Part shown: one piece after another, positions 33,934-46,845 of the stretch
How positions within the stretch are numbered: the stretch's first letter is position 1
How the letters are laid out: every line of letters starts with the position of its first letter
Assembly (NCBI GenBank): GCA_959347315.1
Contig: OY365811.1
Span: 43,773,572 to 43,837,571, forward strand
DNA: 64,000 bases
Direction of reading: 5' to 3'
Source of the DNA: Bimastos eiseni
Taxonomy: Eukaryota > Annelida > Clitellata > Crassiclitellata > Lumbricidae
Position numbers and translations under genes: made by a program
The notes under the pieces: generated by a model
The model's database searches: none
What the model was told of the DNA's origin: nothing
Seen by the model: the letters and a program-made list of their open reading frames with translations, nothing else

Positions 33934-36870
33934 CTAGAAGACTTTCCTGCGATAGTATTTCTGTTGTGGACTTGGCGATTGAACCGTTGCCAACAATAGT
34001 TTCGGAAGGCTTTGCATTTCCCAGGGACCGAGTGTTTCATCCATGGATGCCTGGGATCCACTCTTCAGACTGACAAAGCCCTGACCACCCAATTCCCCCG
34101 TCGTCGTCTGGTGCTCTTCAGTACCTTCTGCCGTTGACAAGTCGTTACTCTGGTTACTCAGCAACTGCAGCAGGTAATCGTCGGTTGACGTCATCTGGTT
34201 GGTTTCTGCGATGTCCAGAATGTCATGTTCTCTATCCGTCGTCTGTTGTTTAAAGACAATCAACGTCTCGATTAGAAACAATGCAATCACCGTTCATACC
34301 ATCGTCTTCACCTCTCACGCCAAATGCCGTTCAGCATCTAATTGCAATTAGTAACTCTTCTACAGTCCTAATGCATAAGGCATCAACCATTGCTACATTT
34401 AAAATCAAACTGTAATCAGGTGAATATATCCATAAGATCAGTTCAACATCATCATGTAAAACCAGAGTCTAGTTATTTAGAGTGAAAACCTCGTCAAAGA
34501 GTTTTGACAATTTAGTCCTTGCTGGTTACCTGATTAAAATATGTGATGTTGGAATTCTTTCTTGTCGATTGGTGCATGTACTTGAGGCATCCATGGTCAA
34601 GGTCGACAGCCCACTCGCAGGACGAAGGGTCAGAGGCTGGATTGTCACCAACAAAGGACAGAAGGCCAAGGCCATTGAGAGTAGGGTGGTCAGCAGAGAA
34701 GGAGGCGGATGCAGCAGCACGGGAACCGCCCCCTTGCCTAGAATCCGAACGACACACAAAGTCATTGAGACCCAGAAGACTTTTTCCATCAGTTGTAGTG
34801 AAGAGAGGATGTGGAGAAATGATGTTGATGTGATTAGGCATCAAACCATCATCGACTGTTGACCAGAGCTCTACAATTGCATCGACATCTTCACCTGAAC
34901 ACTGATCATGGTTTTCTGTGTTGCCATCTAAAATCCTACATTGCTGTCTCAGGCAAAGATGAAAGGATTTGATTTGCAATGTAATATTTATGACAAGATG
35001 ACAGAGATATCTGTGTATGCTAGACAATCATCTGACAAATGTAAAGATAAATATAATTCTTGACGTCTCTTGCTATTGTATGAATAGTTTAGCGTTGAAT
35101 CACGGAGATCGAACAACAGTTTAAGTTGTACATTGAATTCTGAGACATATTCCACCGCCAACAGATAGCAGAAGATGTCCGTACTAAAAATATTCATTTG
35201 TAGTGTTATGACTTTGACGTGAATTCAGTGAATTAATAATGAAGAAGAGAGTAAGAGAACCGTTGATGTTGTTTCCCAATTGAACAGAAGAAGATGAGTT
35301 TCGTCCTGTTGTTGTTGTTGTTATTGATGTTGCTGTTGTCTCTCTCGGATTCAGAGAGAGATAAGGAGGTGGCATTGATGATGATGATGCTACTGCTGTT
35401 GGTGGAATGCATTTGGCACCAGCTGATGATGATGACCACCACAAGGCAGCAGCAGCAGCAGCAGCATCCTCTCTGTTCTCTGTGGCTTGTAACGGCATCT
35501 GATCGCTGGTGCCTTGCAACCAGAGGAAGCAGCTGCCAGGATCTTCCGTCTGAGGAGATTCATGACTATCCACATTATTCTCCTTCTCTTCTTCTGCTAC
35601 CCTCTGCAAACTAATCAACAGTTGACACTTTCAAATACTTACCAATCAACCAAAGCTTTGTCTCTTTTGTCGATACACATACATGCCACATGTCATCTAA
35701 ACCACTTGTCATCTACACCACATGTCATCTACACAACATGTCATCTAAACCACATGTCATCTACACCACATGTCATCTAAACCACATGTCATCCACACCC
35801 AGTGTTGGGCACGAGACCAAAACCCGAGACCAAGACCGAGAGGTCCAAGACCGAGACCGGGTGGACCAAGATCGAGACCGGGTGGACCAAGACCGGGTGG
35901 TCTGAGACCAAGACTGAGGGTCCGAGACCAAGGCCGATACTCTTTCTTTTATACACAATTCAATTTATTAAGACACTAAAACGGAATAACACGCTTAACA
36001 ATTAATTTTATTACGGAAGAATACTAAATCTTAATAATGGTCCAGAAAACAGTTTTACCGGCCAATCTGAACTTTTGCGGGTTCAGCCCTTCGCTTCGGC
36101 CTAAGACTATCACACTATAAATTACTTATCGTATACATATATAGGCCTAAGATAGGTAAATACTTTAAGACATCAGAACAAGTAGATTAACGTTTCGTTT
36201 GAATGATGTAGGCCTACTTGTATGCTAACAGGGACTAGACGTGGCCAACCACTTACTTATTGGATTGTTCCAAAACCTTGAAATTTGTAAAAGCAAATTT
36301 TGAAATGGCTGGTTCTGTTGAAAATGCATTTTTTGCCCATAGTAACAAGTATATATAGAGATGGTCCGCACGTCGTAAATCGATAACAAGCACGTGGGGT
36401 CTAAACATCCATTGTCTCTAATAATCGAAAATAACCGACAAATATCAAGGAAGTTGCTATGATACGACAAATGACCAAGAACGCTAACCTAAGATGGAGA
36501 CCAATCCCAAGACCGTTCCTTTAAGGTCAAGACCGACACAGTCGAGACCAAGACCAAGACTATGGTCCAAGACCAAGACCAAAGCAGTCGAGACCAAGAC
36601 CGCAGTTTTCTGGTCTCGAGACCATCTCAAGACCAAGACCGCGGTTTCGAGACCACATCCCTGTCTACACCACATGTCATCTTATAGGAGGAGTTAATTA
36701 GCGAATCTAATCGGGTGAAAGATGTCACCAAGCACCTCTGATCACTGGAGAGCAGAGTTTGGAAAGACAGACAGATGAAGAGGTCAGCGTCCAGTGCAGA
36801 TAATGACTGAGAATCGTTTCTTCCAATGATGGGACTCAGTCCATATAAGACACAGACAAACAGAGAGAGG

Positions 36871-36916
<46 letters not shown>

Positions 36917-37005
36917 CAAGCAGATTGAGACAGACAGAGACAGATTGAGACAGAGACAGATTGAGATAGACAGAGACAGATTGAGGCAGATAGAGAGAGA
37001 GGGGG

Positions 37006-37039
<34 letters not shown>

Positions 37040-40000
37040 TAGAGAGAGATAAACACAGACAGATTGAGAGCGAGAGAGACAGACAGACAGAGAGACAGCG
37101 GCAGAGAGAGAAAGAGACAGAGAGAGTAAGAGAGAGAGAGAGAGGGGGGGTGACAGAGACAGATTGAGGCAGATTGAGAGAGAGAGACAGACATAGAGAG
37201 GGAGAGAGAGAGAGGTAGTCGGAGGCAGGAGGTTGCTGGAAACTGAGACTACTTATTCAGCTGTTGAACTTACGCTGCCTTGTATTGCTGCTGCAAATGC
37301 TTTCTTGCTCTCTGCAAGTATCCTGCAAGGAAATCAACAGAAATTCACTTCAACCACTTGATTTTTATCAAACTAACAGTTGGAACCATCATAATGTGTT
37401 TTCATATATATAAATATATATATATATAATATTTGATATATAATATACTATGCTTTCTTTAAAAAATATTGTCAAAATATTTCCTTACTGTCTGAAACAT
37501 TGCTATCCAACATCTGCAAATATTTTTTATTTGCCATGTTTCATTTATTCTAAGCGGTTTCCATTGTTAATAGCAGCCATCCTGATGGAAAATACAGTTC
37601 AATTCGAAGTCAAATTAAACCTGGAAACTGAAACAGGAGAACTATCCAATTGCTTAAATCAACACATGGTGCTACTGAAGTCAAGACTAGACAACTGATC
37701 TCATTGTTGCACGCTACTAGTCTTCCATATTACATTACATCTGTACTAAGAATTGAGCCTCCCTCCCTCAGAACCCATGGAACTACTTCACATCTGCTCT
37801 CTGTAGGGACCTCACTCATCAATTCAATCTTCACTCACAATAATGCTTAACCATTAAATAGTGGTGCTTAAAAATGCATAATGATAATAATAATAAGAAA
37901 AATTAATGATAATAATAATTATTAATAATAACTAATAATAATAATAAATAATAATAATAAATAATAATACTTAATATACAATAATAATAAATAATATAAG
38001 CGGCCGACTGACCTGAGGGAATGATACGTTTTGGATCAATATCTTCCGTCAGATAAACAGATAATTTCTCTATGTTTGGTGACTGCAAATAGAAAAGGAT
38101 GATGATAATGATGATGATGATCACATTCAGTTGATTCTCTTATATTATAAGGTTCTCTTAGAAAGACATTTCAAGACAGACTGCATAGCAACAGAGATCA
38201 AATTGTTTGAATTGTTTGAAGGTAACCTATCGAATGGATTTCATCAGCCTCTAATTAGCCCACAAAAATGACAGGAAGACATGGAGCATAATTCTCAGCA
38301 ACCTAATATTGCTCAGCTCACAAGAGCAGGCAGCAATGGGGGCCCCTCTGGCTTCAGTTCACATGGGCCCATCTGACTTCAGTTCACAAGGGCCCCTTTG
38401 GTTTCATTTCACATGGGCCCACTTGGTTTCAGTTCACATGGCCCATTTGGTTTCATTTCACATGGGCCCATTTGGTTTCAGTTCACATTGGCCCCATTGG
38501 TTTCAGTTCACATGGGCCTCTTTGGTTTCAGTTCACAAGGGGCCCGTTGGTTTCAGTTCACATGGGCCCCTTTGGTATCTGAGAACATGGTCCCTAATGC
38601 AGACAGGAACAAATTATATGTTTGAAAGACAAATATTCTAAATAGCAAAGCCTCAAAATAGTCCAAGTCTGACTCTGACAAAATGTAGACTAAAGAAAGA
38701 AGTAATGAAAGGATGCCTAAACTCAGAAGAAGCCACGGTTTATCTTGTCACAATTATAACTGAAACAGAACTTACACTCTGCAAACTACAGATTGAAATA
38801 TCAGTGGAACTCCTCCCCTCCTCCTCTTCCTTCTCCACAGCAAAAGAAAGAATTCTGAAGAAGAAAAAACAATGACTTCAAGCTCTGTTCCATTGCCTTT
38901 TACTCTCTCCCACCCAGTCACTCTATCTCTCTTCTTCCTTCTTTTATCTCTTGCTGTCTTCTTGTTCCATTGCCTTTTACTCTCTCCCACCCAGTCACTC
39001 TATCTCTCTTCTTCCTTCTTTTATCTCTTGCTGTCTTCTTGTTCCATTGCCTTCTACTCTCTCCCACCCAGTCACTCTATCTCTCTTCTTCCCTCTCACT
39101 GATCTCTCACTAAATTTCTCGCCTTATGCACAATTGTAATCTTGAATGAGACCAAAGCAGAGACACTCGTAACCAACAAAACCAGTCGATATAGTCATTC
39201 AGCTCAACATGTATGCTCTGTGTACTACATAAGTAGGAGCAATGTATAGTACGAGATCATTTATTTCCTTTACCCATCACAGTCTTTGCTCAGGCAATGT
39301 CCATCTTTGGTCTTTGGCTGCTGAAGCTGAAACATCTCTGCTTGCCCTTCATACAATGCCCGACTCTGCTGCCATCTCCCTCTTTCCCTCTCATCTAAAA
39401 GATTCACAAAGAATACAAAAATCAGTTCATTGTAATCAATTGATTTCTGAAGCGACATCATAAAAACACATTGTCAATGAATTGTTGTTTGCAGTGAATC
39501 AGTTGAATTCCAGTCATAATAAAATTATGACAGATAGGAAATCACGGACAGATCTATTCCAGTGCAGTCCTTGTTGTCAAAAGTCATGTCATGGGATCCC
39601 ATCTTGTAAAGAGTTCCGTAAGCGAACTCTTTACAGCATGACGACATATAAAGGGCATAAACTGAGCAGTTCCAGTGATCTAACCTCCTCCTCCTCTTCT
39701 GTCTCCTCCTCTGTCTCCTCCTCCATCAGTCCGGAGGATTACATCCGACGCTCTTCCTTTGTTGAACAATCCCATTCTCATCTGAAACAAGGAAGAACAG
39801 ACTATCTCACCCTAACCCAATCCAATCTGGAAGACTTACACTAACTCTGAAGATGGTGGAGGACAGAACACTGCAATTGATGTCACAATTGGAGACAAAA
39901 CTGCAGAAGTTATCAGCAGCCATTATCAGTCAGTGCAAAATGTATTCACTACTATTTAGATAATGATCACTTGAGGTCTGTGAGGCGTAAATGAAAGCAA

Positions 40001-42066
40001 ATCTGACAAAGATGAAAGAACGTACTACTTACTGTCAGACGATTCTGCGTTATGTAGCAGTCGTCTGACTTCTTCGTATCCTTGCACAGCATCAGAGGAT
40101 TCTTCAGAAAAATATGAGAAAAACCAATGAACGAAAACCTCAACAAGATCACCATCCAAAGAAATCTTTTAATTATGACAATGACCACCACCCAAGAAAT
40201 CTTTTAATTATGAGAATGTCCATCAGCCAAAGAAATCTTTTAATTATGAGAATGTCCACCATCCAAAGAAATCTGTTAATTATGAGAACGAAATCTTTTA
40301 ATTATGATAATGAAATCATTGAATTATGAGAATGAAATCTTTTAATTATGAAAATGAAATCTTCTAATTATGAGAATGTCCACCATTGAAAGAAATCTTT
40401 TAACTATGAGAATGAAATCTTTTAATTATAAGAATGTCCACCATCCAAAGAAATCTTTGAAAGAAATCTATAAGAATGAAATCTGTTAATTATGAGAATG
40501 AAATCTTTTAACTATGAATATGAAATCTTTTAATTATGAGAATGTCAACCATCCAAAGAAATCTTTTTATTATGAAAATCTCAACCATCCAAAGAAATCT
40601 GTTAATTATGAGAATGTCCACCATTGAAAGAAATCTTTTAACTATGAGAATGAAATCTTTTAATTATCAGAATGAAATCTTTTAATTATAAGAATGTCCA
40701 CAATCCAAAGAAATCTGTTAATTATGAGAACGAAATCTTTTAATTATGATAATGAAATCATTGAATTATGAGAATGAAATCTTTTAATTATGAAAATGAA
40801 ATCTTCTAATTATGAGAATGTCCACCATTGAAAGAAATCTTTTAACTATGAGAATGAAATCTTTTAATTATAAGAATGTCCACCATCCAAAGAAATCTTT
40901 GAAAGAAATCTATGAGAATGAAATCTATTAATTATGAGAATGAAATCTTTTAACTATGATTATGAAATCTTTTAATTATGAGAATGTCAACCATCCAAAG
41001 AAATCTTTTTATTATGAAAATCTCAACCATCCAAAGAAATCTTTCAATTATGAGAATGTCCACCATCCAAAGAAATCTTTTAATTATGAGAATGTCCACC
41101 ATCCAAAGAAATCTGTTAATTATGAGAACGAAATCTTTTAATTATGATAATGAAATCTTTTAATTATGAGAATGTCAACCATCCAAAGAAATCTTTTTAT
41201 TATGAAAATCTCAACCATCCAAAGAAATCTGTTAATTATGAGAATGTCCACCATTGAAAGAAATCTTTTAACTATGAGAATGAAATCTTTTAATTATCAG
41301 AATGAAATCTTTTAATTATTAGAGTGTCCACCATCCAAAGAAATCTTTGAAAGAAATCTACTAGATTGAAATCTGTTAATTATGAGAATAAAATCTTCTA
41401 ATTATGAAAATGAAATCCTTTAATTATCAGAATTAAATCTTTTAATTATAAGAATTACATCTTTTAATTATGAGAATTAAATCTTTTAATTATGAGATCA
41501 AAATCTTTTTAATTACGATAATTAAATCTTTTAATTATGAGAATGAAAGCTTTTAATTTTGAGAATCTCCACCATCCAAAGAAATCCTGTAATTATAAGA
41601 ATGAAATCTTCTAATTATGAGAATGAAATCCCTTAATTATCAGAATGAAATCTTTTAATTATCAGAATGAAATCTTTTAATTATCAGAATTAAATCTTCT
41701 ATTTATGAGAATGTACACCATCAAAGAAATCTTTTAATTATGAGAATGTCCATCATCCAAAGAAATCTTTTAATTATGAGAATGTCCACCATCCATAGAA
41801 ATCTTTTAATTTATGAGAATGTCCACCAGCCAAAGAACTCTTTTCATTATGAGTCTCGCAATCTAAACATTTCTACAGCGCCCACAAAAGCGAAGTCATG
41901 GAAACCAGCTTATTCACAGGCGCTTAATGTCCACCATCAAAAAAAATCTTCACGTGCATAGATTTTTACAAAGTACCCTGCTAAACTTGTCTTCACGGTC
42001 AGTTCGTACGACATGGGACCTGTGTCTTCGTTTTCGAGAAAGAGCTTTATGCAATACGTTTTCCAT
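33934..42066 (-). CDS. STIL: STIL-like centriole-duplication protein, partial 5', multi-exon
   Basis: Minus-strand exons that join in phase, in gene order: 39394-39274, 38854-38776, 38082-38013, 37322-37274, 36744-36729, 35603-35261, 34927-34530 and 34242-33934 (TAG at 33936-33934). The joined protein contains RIIPSGYLQRARKHLQQ, which matches the pattern around the PSG-x-L motif I recall from vertebrate STIL; a GLLSFVG...AVDLD...CLKY segment resembling the STIL region before its C-terminus; and a final exon with WEMQSLPKLL, like the LPKLF end of STIL. STIL-type proteins (Drosophila Ana2) bind PLK4 and SAS-6 and start procentriole assembly. Oddities are poly-Ala, Ser and Thr runs in exon 35603-35261, a weak GTTCTC donor there, a 16-nt micro-exon at 36744-36729 and an extension of about 20 residues beyond the LPKLL motif. 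I saw no clear STAN motif. The coding exons are more certain than the family name. Confidence 0.48.
35685..35799. repeat. 16-bp minisatellite ACATGTCATCTAMACC
   Basis: Seven or so copies; the array continues at 36,664-36,680 on the other side of the hAT-like element, showing that the transposon landed inside it. Confidence 0.9.
35800..36663. mobile_element. hAT-like non-autonomous element, copy B (864 bp)
   Basis: Same family as 20,346-21,179: it starts CAGTGTTGGGCACGAGACC and ends GAGACCACATCCCTG. The target duplication TCCACACC/TCTACACC has one mismatch. It lies in an intron of the STIL-like gene, inside the 16-bp minisatellite. Confidence 0.86.
36858..37215. repeat. GA/CAGA-rich tract
   Basis: Degenerate (GA)n with GACAGATTGAG units inside an intron of the STIL-like gene. 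The LSLSLS frame is an artefact. Confidence 0.88.
37870..37995. repeat. (ATA/AAT)n-rich tract
   Basis: AATAAT-rich sequence ending 18 bp from the exon at 38013-38082. Confidence 0.85.
38335..38600. repeat. 24-25-bp minisatellite TTTGGTTTCAGTTCACATGG
   Basis: Ten or so diverged units, each with a TTTCAG, in an intron of the STIL-like gene on the opposite strand. Confidence 0.9.
38880..39105. repeat. 75-bp tandem repeat, three copies
   Basis: Three near-identical copies of about 75 bp, each containing TTTTACTCTCTCCCACCCAG. The high identity suggests recent expansion. Confidence 0.88.
39840..42066 (-). CDS. Probable upstream exons of the STIL-like gene (joints unresolved)
   Basis: Three candidate exons precede the firmer set: 42066-41954 (contains KTYCIKLFLENEDTGPMSYE), 40101-40033 (contains AVQGYEEVRRLLHNAESSD) and 39900-39840 (contains LSPIVTSIAVFCPPPSSEL). 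They join each other in phase, and the second resembles the DETRKLLLLLESD motif of the STIL N-terminal region. Between 39,781 and 39,540 there is more open sequence with plausible splice sites, but I could not find a chain that reaches the exon at 39394 without a stop or a phase clash. The true N-terminus was not found upstream. Confidence 0.3.
40135..41860. repeat. 1.7-kb composite tandem repeat with 445-bp higher-order unit
   Basis: Basic units of 22-36 bp combine GAAATCTTTTAATTATGAGA, ATGTCCACCATCCAAA and variants. A rare marker, TTTGAAAGAAATCTA, recurs at about 40,456, 40,898 and 41,346, so a block of 442-448 bp has been duplicated twice. The array fills the intron between two candidate STIL-like exons, and repeat-like sequence reaches the donor of exon 42066-41954. 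Confidence 0.93.
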
Positions 42067-42387
42067 CTGAAACAAAACACAGCAACTGGATTCTTTGCTT
42101 AAATTGTAGGTCTACTACAAGTTCTCTGATATGGTGGCTGTCCTGAGGTAATCGTCAGTTAATACAGAATCCCTGTTCATAGAACCATGCAGCTTGGCTC
42201 CCAGTAGATAGTGATGTAGCAAAAGCAGCCTTAATGTGCTACCGCTGCCGTTATGTTTGTCGAGACACTGCTTTGGGTTAGAACTCAGTGACACTATGCA
42301 GAATGGAAATATTACCTAGGCAAAACCACAGTCCACACATAATTCAGGATTCTATTCCCAATTTGGTAAGATATAGATGGTTGGAAG

Positions 42388-43061
42388 TAGGGCATAACCG
42401 AGTAGACAATTTCCACCGAGTACCGAATCCGAGTATTTGGATGAACTATTTGCTGGATCTGGATATGAACCGAATAGTAGCGGCAAATCTGGCCAGTGCG
42501 AATACCATAGTTAACCTGCCACAAGCACAGTTATGGAGAACTATCTATAGTCAATACAGAGTCTGTGGCAATATCCTTCATGTAGCATATTGTCACACTC
42601 TAGGCTATAGCAATATATTTATTGTTTAATAACTTTATTTGTGAAAAAACTGTAAAACCTTGTAATAAAATTTGAAATATGAAGGTATCAATGATGTCTT
42701 TACTCTCTATTGTTTACTGGAAAGTGGGTGTAGCCAATTCAAGCAGGAAAATTACTGATTTGGTTGCCACTTGGGGAATACAACCAAAAGAAATTGAAAT
42801 ATATAAATTAACATGATCAGTATTTTAAAGTAAATTCAATGGAATGTTAAGCTCTTGTTTAATTAATCAATAGTTTATAAGTAAGTCCATTAGTCCTAAA
42901 TGTATTTGATGAAAAAATATTATTTTATTCCAACAAATTTTTTTTATCAAAATATTTATTTTTAGCTATTTGCGGGTGTAATATTTGCCGAGGTGAATAA
43001 CTCCAAATAGTCCAATATTCGGTAGAGGCGAATGTCCGAGGCGATGTCCGATTATGCCCTA
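42388..43061. mobile_element. hAT-like element with TAGGG ends (674 bp)
   Basis: Starts TAGGGCATAACCG and ends CGATTATGCCCTA (TIR of 13 bp, one mismatch). A perfect 8-bp duplication GTTGGAAG flanks it (42380-42387 and 43062-43069). CCGAATA and CGAATA motifs recur near both ends. No transposase was found. Confidence 0.85.
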
Positions 43062-43174
43062 GTTGGAAGTAGATGAAGCACATTTCAATAGGGTTCAACT
43101 ATGATCTAGTGGCGCCATCAGCGTGTGAACTCTAGTCGGCTGCAGTTACTGTTATTATCGTATCCACAAGTAAT

Positions 43175-43257
43175 TTTTTATGGACTGCAGCTTGGCTCTG
43201 AGTAGGTTTCTTGATGGGGCACTATGTAAATTATCAAAATGAGTGAATGAATGAACG
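43175..43257 (+). mobile_element. LINE/SINE 3'-end fragment with GAATG tail
   Basis: TCTGAGTAGGTTTCTTGATG, then GGGGCACTATGTAAATTATC and an AATGAGTGAATGAATGAA tail, related to 15.0-15.09 kb and 59.56-59.62 kb. Confidence 0.65.
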
Positions 43258-43475
43258 ATGGGTTTGTGAGGAACGAGGTTGATGATAACAGTATTTCACA
43301 GCCTGTCATTGCACTAGAATGCAAACGTAAAAATCGTTTGTTAGGTGGCAATAAACTGTAACTTGTGCTTAGAACTGAGCAACATTATTAGTAACTGCTG
43401 AGGATTCCACATATCAAAAAGGTTCACCACATTATATGAAATGACAATTCCGTTTTGTGAGTGTATGCTGTCCAC

Positions 43476-43783
43476 CAGAGGTGCAACAAGGTTTTTAAAA
43501 GTGGAGGCATCATTTGTAAACTATTGCGAGAAGCGCAAAAATGTTTTCCTTCCCTCCCCGCCCACTTTTTGAATTTTGCCCCCTCCCATAAATTTTAAAA
43601 TGGGGGACACAAATTATCTTAACAAAAGTCATTTTAAAAAGCCATTGGAGAAACATAATAAAGAACCGATTTGGGAGCACATGGGAGGCACTGAGCACTA
43701 AAACTGAGGAGGCTCTGCTCCCCAGTTTTGAATCTAGGGGGCCAGAGCCCCTGGCCACCCTGCCCCCGCTTGTTACACCCCTG
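43476..43783. mobile_element. hAT-like MITE (308 bp), relative of 29,048-29,225
   Basis: Starts CAGAGGTGCAACAAG, ends CTTGTTACACCCCTG; duplication CTGTCCAC/CTGTCGAC (one mismatch). The interior shares GCCCCC and AACATAATAA-type stretches with the shorter copy in reverse orientation. Confidence 0.85.
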
Positions 43784-43859
43784 CTGTCGACACATTTTTC
43801 AGCCATTAACTTGAATTTATAGGTCTATCGGTTAAAACCTTCAAATTGGACATGACAAA

Positions 43860-45730
43860 CTAAGTTTCTAAAAAGACTGTTTGAATTTGAATCTATTGCA
43901 CCAAATCAATTGCCTGGTTTAAGATGAATAGTTCTTTATACACCTCTGCCATCCATGTGATCTCAGATACAATGCATCTATGTCTACAGAAGCCTATTGT
44001 AGGCCTACAATGTAGAGTAATGAAATTCCAATTCATGAAGAAGTAATCTGAAGCATCACACCAGATCCCACTTCTGGTTTTCCAAGGTCATGACTGAGTT
44101 TTCCAAGGCCAGTACGCAGTCAGAGAGAAGCGAAATTAACGAATACATCTTCAATGAGAGATAGCAAAAATTAACTAGGCCTACATGTCTGCGGATCAAC
44201 TGGATCTCCAGATTCCTAGTTTCCCAGGCGAGAACTGCAGTGACTCAACGCCATGCCTTTGCCATCGTTGGACCTTGTGGAATGACCGGCGGAAGTGAAG
44301 TCGGGGCCGTATATATACCGAGTATCATGAGGGTCCGTTAGGGTCAGAATTGGGCTAGTGCCGTCGTTGGAAAACATGGGACCTTCCGTGCAGCTGAGGC
44401 AGCATGCCAGACACTACCGTACGACGCCCGGAAACTATACGCACCCCGATATTGCACTTTCGCCAACTGACCTACCCCACATTCCGCAGTAAGGTTTTAA
44501 CCGGGGTCCCACGTACGCTCATCCCTTGGAGGTTTTCTTATTTCCTCGGGGCTGTCAAGTTAAGAGTCCGTCTGAATAGCTAGTATTGACAGAAGCGTTT
44601 AATAAATAATTCTAAGAAACGATAAGCCTAAACATTTTGTAATCGCAATGTTGACCCTCCAATTTTGAAAGCATCATTTATTGAATTTCTTTGTGCCGTA
44701 GGCCTAATAATATTACGTAGGCCTTCGCTGGGCACAAAAAGCCTCTAAAACTATTTTTTCTCAATATTACATAACTTGATTTAGTTTCATTAGAATAAAT
44801 TACCTTTTGTATAAATCACATCTAAATTTCACATTTTGTATCGTGGTATCAAGCAATCAACTTTTCCATTAGAACAGCAGACGTCGCGCATTACACGGCT
44901 GGTTCCCTACGCGACTACGCGCAATAATCTTATTCTTTATGAGGCGCTAATTTAAGTATAAGTGAGCGAGTAAATAATTGTCAGGCCTGTACCACGTCTG
45001 TAAATCTGACTTTATCAGATACGAACCACCAGACGCAACTGCTCTCTCTTACAATGCAAGGCGCAATTTATTAATGGCCTAGTCTCAATGTCTCATACAA
45101 ATACAAACGTCTCATTTTATTGTTTAACCACAAATAACCAGCCAGCTGTAGATATATAACTGCGCAGCCTACTCTTCCATCTTACTCATAGGCTACTGCT
45201 CAATCCCTAAAAACCCGCCTCTTAACGCTCCCTCTGCTTGAACCCTAGCAACGCATCTGAACGTTGTCTCTGCCCGATCGACCTCCTAGCAACACCTCTG
45301 AAAAGTAGGCTATAAAGTGGACCCACTGTCCTTTATCAACACTCGCCTACTTTCTTTCTAGCTTATACAGTTATTATATTCCTTTTATTCCATTTTTTTC
45401 TTCTAACTTTTCATCTTGATTTATTTCCTTACTTTGCATATTCTTCATATTAAATGTTCTTCTCTTCTCATTTTATTATAGTTTTCTTTCTACTGAATTT
45501 AAATACAATAATTTGAGATTCACATCTTTGGTGTTTATTGGTCAACCGCTATTTGAACGACGCCAGTGCCTAGACTGCTTAGAGCTCACTCTCGTCCAAT
45601 TTAGACGCTGACCAACGTAAGAAAACGACTACACGCCCAAATTGTAATGCTTGAGCTGCAGCATGGTTATGCACCACTGCATTTACTGTTAATCTCTGGA
45701 GCAACGGTGCATGACATTGTCACATTGGGC
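43860..45730. other. No gene seen
   Basis: Mixed sequence. Around 44.2-44.5 kb it is GC-richer and has a TATATATA-containing promoter-like patch at 44,309; 45.36-45.5 kb is T-rich. These could be decayed LTR parts, but no ends or coding motifs are visible. Confidence 0.4.
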
Positions 45731-46845
45731 TCATATATGCAATGATGGGCACTTTTAACTACTGTAGTTATTTACTAGTAGTTATAACTACTATAGAAGT
45801 AGTTGCCTAGTAGTTTTTAAGAAGTAGTTAAAGAGATAGTTATAACTACTTTTATCAATTAGTTTTACGTTAACTACAATATTTCAAATTAACTACATTT
45901 TTCCTATTTACTAATTCCGTCCTACAGGAATTTCTGTTACTTCACAACAAACCCGGACATTGTTCATTATAGTCTCATGAGTAAATACGCTGTGTAATTG
46001 TTTCATTCAAATTAGCCCATACTATTTTGAGGAAGTGGGTTCCTTTCAGAACTATAGAGAAAGCCTAAGGCATCATGCCTGTTTAATGACATACCTGGAA
46101 ATTGTTGTACGATAAGAACTAGAGTAAAGCGGTCGCAGAGGGTTTTGGGTTTATGAGCCAAGGTTAAAGAATGAGGAAAGCTGCCAGTATGCGGCCGGAT
46201 GACCACCAGTCATTGTGGGCAGCTGAGTTACAGGTGGGTCTGAGAGAGAGGTGACTGTCGAGTCAAGAACGACAGAGGTGAGAGAGACAGACAGACAGAC
46301 AGAGAAAGAGACAACGGTAAGAGACTGAGCACTGGCTGGAGAGATCACGTCGAGGAATTCAAGAAGCACAGTCGATGCAGACAGCAAAAGGTGAGATATA
46401 CAGTACATTTTATGGAGCATAGGGAACCATTTGCCAGGCATGATTATTTGGTGCCCCACCAGATCATTCTAGTCTTTGTAGGCTAGACATTTTTGTAGTT
46501 GTAACAAGTTGGCATATGTTACTGCTAAAACTGTTCTCTAATAAGGGTGCTTTGTAGTACGTGCTAGTAGTTCTAGTCCTTTTTAGTTTACAATTAGATA
46601 TTTGTCTGTGTTTCTGATCATTTTTATTACTTATGTTGAACATCAGCAATTAATACTGACAATAAATTTGCATACTGCTTTGTGACTATCAATGCACCAT
46701 GACATAACATTAGCAAAATAGTTTTAAAAGTAGTTAACTATTTATGTAGTAGATTCCAAGCTAGTTTTAACTACTTGCCATCTAAAGTAGTTAAATAGCA
46801 GTTATAACTACATATTTTGAAAGTAGTTGGCAAGTAGTCGTAACC

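Noticed and set aside
37903..38124. CRISPR-like or regular spaced arrays among the tandem repeats
   Set aside because: All arrays in the window are direct tandem repeats without unique spacers and the genome is eukaryotic.
39482..39844. Plus-strand 120-residue frame with SSSSS and ISPEDYIRRSSF
   Set aside because: It lies opposite the STIL-like exons, has no splice or family support and its Ser run mirrors a GGA-rich stretch; treated as a shadow, although the opposite-strand structure here is itself unresolved.
39962..39995. Extra STIL-like exon (minus strand, NLLSFTPHRPQ)
   Set aside because: Splice signals are present, but including it breaks the phase with the next candidate exon, whereas skipping it keeps the frame.
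46012..46459. Minus-strand frame of 102 residues within the outer hAT-like element
   Set aside because: Contains a TCTG-derived segment and no domain; it lies inside transposon DNA and does not join any exon in phase.
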